Assembly: GCA_004553095.1 (NCBI GenBank)
Contig: SFMJ01000075.1
Location: 1 to 8,783, forward strand
Length of the DNA: 8,783 bases
Source of the DNA: Bacteroidales bacterium
GTDB lineage: Bacteria; Bacteroidota; Bacteroidia; Bacteroidales; Muribaculaceae
Direction of reading: 5' to 3'
The notes under the pieces were generated by a model, which worked only from the letters and a program-made list of their open reading frames with translations, made no database searches and had not been told where the DNA came from. The position numbers were made by a program, and so were the translations under genes. The stretch's first letter is position 1. Each line of letters starts with the position of its first letter. Positions 7,286 through 8,783 of the stretch are shown here, in pieces.

Positions 7286-7471
7286 ATGTTTTACAACACA
7301 AAGCACTTTGCAAGCCTCTTTCTCTTATGTCTAAATTTATACTTTACAAGCCACTTTGTTATCATATTCTTCAGATTTTTGTCATTTTTACCTAAAAATG
7401 TGATATTTTCTTGACTTCTGGTAGCAAATTTTAAAAAATGTATGTTTCTTTTGTTAAAAATGCCCTCGTTA
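7286..7471. other. A/T-rich intergenic spacer without a supported gene
   Basis: This stretch is strongly A/T-rich compared with the genes on both sides. The only structure seen is a short direct repeat, ACTTTGCAAGCC (7305-7316) and ACTTTACAAGCC (7341-7352, one difference), and the small inverted repeat CAAAG-CA-CTTTG (7299-7310). A 42-codon open frame from ATG 7286 encodes a Phe/Leu-rich peptide typical of A/T-rich non-coding DNA. It is not called as a gene. Confidence 0.6.
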
Positions 7472-7503
7472 TTTGGAAAATATGTGATTATAACTTAAAT
7501 TTG
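7472..7503 (+). promoter_or_regulatory. Predicted Bacteroidetes-type promoter of the receptor gene
   Basis: TTTG at 7472-7475 (the -33 element) and TAAATTTG at 7496-7503 (the -7 element, full match to TAnnTTTG) are separated by 20 nt, as in the consensus for the primary sigma factor of Bacteroidetes. The predicted transcription start is at about 7509-7512, leaving a leader of about 150 nt before the receptor start codon. No other site in the spacer matches both elements. Confidence 0.72.
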
Positions 7504-7509
7504 CGGTTA

Positions 7510-7662
7510 GTTAAGATAAATGCATATATTTTAACACTTATTTGTGTGAGGGAGATTACCTCCGTTCGATGCGAATCGCCATCCTCTATATGCTTTTATC
7601 CTTAATTAGGTTGAATCAAAAATAAAATAGAAAACTAAATAATTCATCTAATTTATTAAGGT
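7510..7662 (+). promoter_or_regulatory. Predicted 5' leader of the receptor mRNA with small hairpins
   Basis: This is the sequence between the predicted transcription start and the receptor ATG. Its middle is richer in G and C than its surroundings and can form GGAG-ATTAC-CTCC (7551-7563) and TTCG-ATG-CGAA (7566-7575). GAGG 7548-7551 could alternatively pair with CCTC 7583-7586 and enclose the second hairpin. An 18-codon open frame (7569-7625) lies within it. I recognise no known riboswitch here. The final 40 bases are A/T-rich and largely unstructured, as usual for start regions in this phylum. Confidence 0.35.
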
Positions 7663-8783
7663 ATGAGAAAACTCTTTTTAATCTTAATGACGCTCTGTGC
7701 GGTAAGCTGGGGTCTTTCGGCTCAAGTCCGCTATCAGGGTACTGTTGTCGATGCCGGCAATAATGAGCCGCTCATCGGCGTTACAGTCATGCCTATCGGT
7801 GGTGGCCAAGGTGCTGCTACTGATGTCGATGGTAATTTCACCCTTAATCTTCCATCTTCCGTGAAGTCGGTTAAGGTATCTTATGTCGGCTATAAGGAGC
7901 AGACTGTAGCTCTTCGCGACAAGATGGTCATCAGACTCGCTTCTTCTTCTACCAACCTCGACGACGTTGTCGTTGTGGCTTACGGTACTGCCAATAAGGA
8001 GTCTCTGACTGGTTCTGTTGCAGTCGTAGGTAGTGGCGATATCGAAGAACGCCCCGTTACTTCGGTTACTTCAGCCCTCGAAGGTAGCGCTCCAGGTGTG
8101 AGTGTCAACAACTCTACCAGCGCCCCCCCGCCGACGTCGAGTCTATGTCTGTCCTCAAAGATGCCGCTTCTTGTGCTCTCTATGGTAGCCGTGGTGCCAA
8201 TGGTGTCGTACTTATCACAACTAAGAAGGCTAAAGGCCAAGGCAAGGTAGACGTAAACTTCCAGATGAACTTCGGTGCTTACACTCTCGCTCTTCCCCTC
8301 TACGACCGCCTCGGCGCTGATGAGTGGATGGAGGCTGCTCTCTTGGGTAAGGCAAATGGTCAAGCCATCAAGGATATGAAGGGTGGTGTGATAGATTATG
8401 AAGCCGCTATGGCTAAAACTGCTCCCTCTTTCGTGGCAAGTTACCTCCAAAATCTTAACATCTATGGTATGAAGGATATGGATGGAAATTGGGCTCAAAT
8501 CCCCAGTACCGACCTCTTCGACCCCGCTACCGGTAAACTTATCGAAGGCGCTCAAGTAATGCCCGGCTATAATGACCTCGACTGGTGGAAGGCTATCACT
8601 CAGACCGGTTTCCGTCAGGAATATAACCTCAACGCTGCCGGTGCTACCGAGAAGTTCGATATTTTCGCTTCTATGGGTTACCTCAAGCAAAACGGTTATG
8701 TGATCGAGTCTGACTACGAACGTTTCACCGCTCGTTTGAACGCTAACTTCCGCCCCGTCAACTATTTCAAAGCCGGTATCAAC
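7663..8783 (+). pseudogene. SusC/RagA-family TonB-dependent receptor, 5' part, with plug deletion and frameshift
   Basis: SusC/RagA proteins are outer-membrane TonB-dependent importers that work with a SusD-like lipoprotein to take up glycans or peptides. Residues 1-20 are a signal peptide (cleavage before QVRYQG). Residues about 23-98 are the carboxypeptidase-regulatory-like domain (GTVVDAGNNEPLIGVTV, DVDGNFTLNLP, VSYVGYKEQTV). LDDVVVVAYGT at 99-109 is the usual segment leading to the plug. After VNNSTSAP (to about 8126) the frame leads to a stop at 8248-8250. In another frame, from 8127 on, typical receptor sequence continues (PADVESMSVLKDAASCALYGSRGANGVVLITTKK) and stays open to the window end. 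Missing between them is the family segment of the type GSDPTIRIRG...PLYVVDGVP..., about 37-38 residues. The net loss must be 1 more than a multiple of 3 (for example 112 or 115 nt). The break sits in seven C at 8123-8129. The gene is also cut by the window edge. No N-terminal STN domain is present. Confidence 0.87.

Noticed and set aside
6635..7306. Reverse-strand frames across the repeat array with repeated motifs such as CATRRQ and PPEDKKG
   Set aside because: All three reverse frames are open here because the ~28-nt unit lacks stop codons. As the unit length is not a multiple of three, the same DNA yields the different peptide motifs in turn. The frames also run into porN antisense. They reflect the DNA repeat, not a protein.
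7057..7414. Forward open frames of 112 and 78 codons over the repeats and spacer, and a 42-codon frame from 7286
   Set aside because: They begin inside terminator or repeat DNA, are composed of repeat translation followed by Phe/Leu-rich A/T-rich sequence, and have no promoter or family features.
8145..8783. A separate receptor gene starting at ATG 8145
   Set aside because: The segment begins in the middle of a plug domain without signal peptide or promoter. It is the displaced continuation of the gene starting at 7663.

Overview
The window carries a core type IX secretion system (T9SS) operon of a Bacteroidota species, followed by the 5' part of a SusC/RagA-type TonB-dependent receptor gene that appears broken. 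The T9SS genes place it in Bacteroidota. The A/T-rich start regions without clear Shine-Dalgarno sequences, the TTTG / TAnnTTTG promoter and the moderate base composition fit Bacteroidales, perhaps a gut or oral lineage. Family or genus cannot be assigned from the sequence alone.

Region 1 (34-7029) holds six co-directional genes on the + strand in the order porT, porP (sprF), porK (gldK), porL (gldL), porM (gldM), porN (gldN). The genes overlap by 4 nt or are separated by 2-29 nt, so they look like one transcription unit. Together they encode most of the motor and outer-membrane ring of the T9SS. PorL and PorM are the proton-driven inner-membrane motor, whose PorM shaft crosses the periplasm. 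The lipoprotein PorK and the periplasmic PorN form the ring under the outer membrane. PorP and PorT are outer-membrane beta-barrels. The translocon SprA/Sov, PorV, PorU and cargo proteins with a T9SS C-terminal domain are not in the window. The linkage of porT to porP by an ATGA overlap is notable, because in Porphyromonas gingivalis porT is not part of the porPKLMN cluster.

Region 2 (7030-7662) is 633 bases without a convincing gene. It starts with a strong intrinsic terminator (7052-7082). The right arm of that terminator leads directly into an array of seven degenerate copies of a roughly 28-nt element (7083-7262), which includes a 54-nt tandem duplication with only two differences. The last copy runs into a second intrinsic terminator (7263-7285). 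An A/T-rich spacer follows, then a near-consensus Bacteroidetes promoter (7472-7503) and a leader of about 150 nt.

Region 3 (7663 to the end) encodes a SusC/RagA-family receptor. Its signal peptide, carboxypeptidase-regulatory-like domain and the start of the plug are intact. At a run of seven C (8123-8129) the gene loses about 37-38 codons of the plug domain and changes frame, after which the rest of the receptor stays open to the window edge. This is a real inactivating deletion, a population variant or an assembly error; the sequence alone cannot decide.

No novel system could be supported. The items most worth a second look are the terminator-associated repeat array, the receptor deletion, the porT linkage and the histone-like basic tail of PorN.
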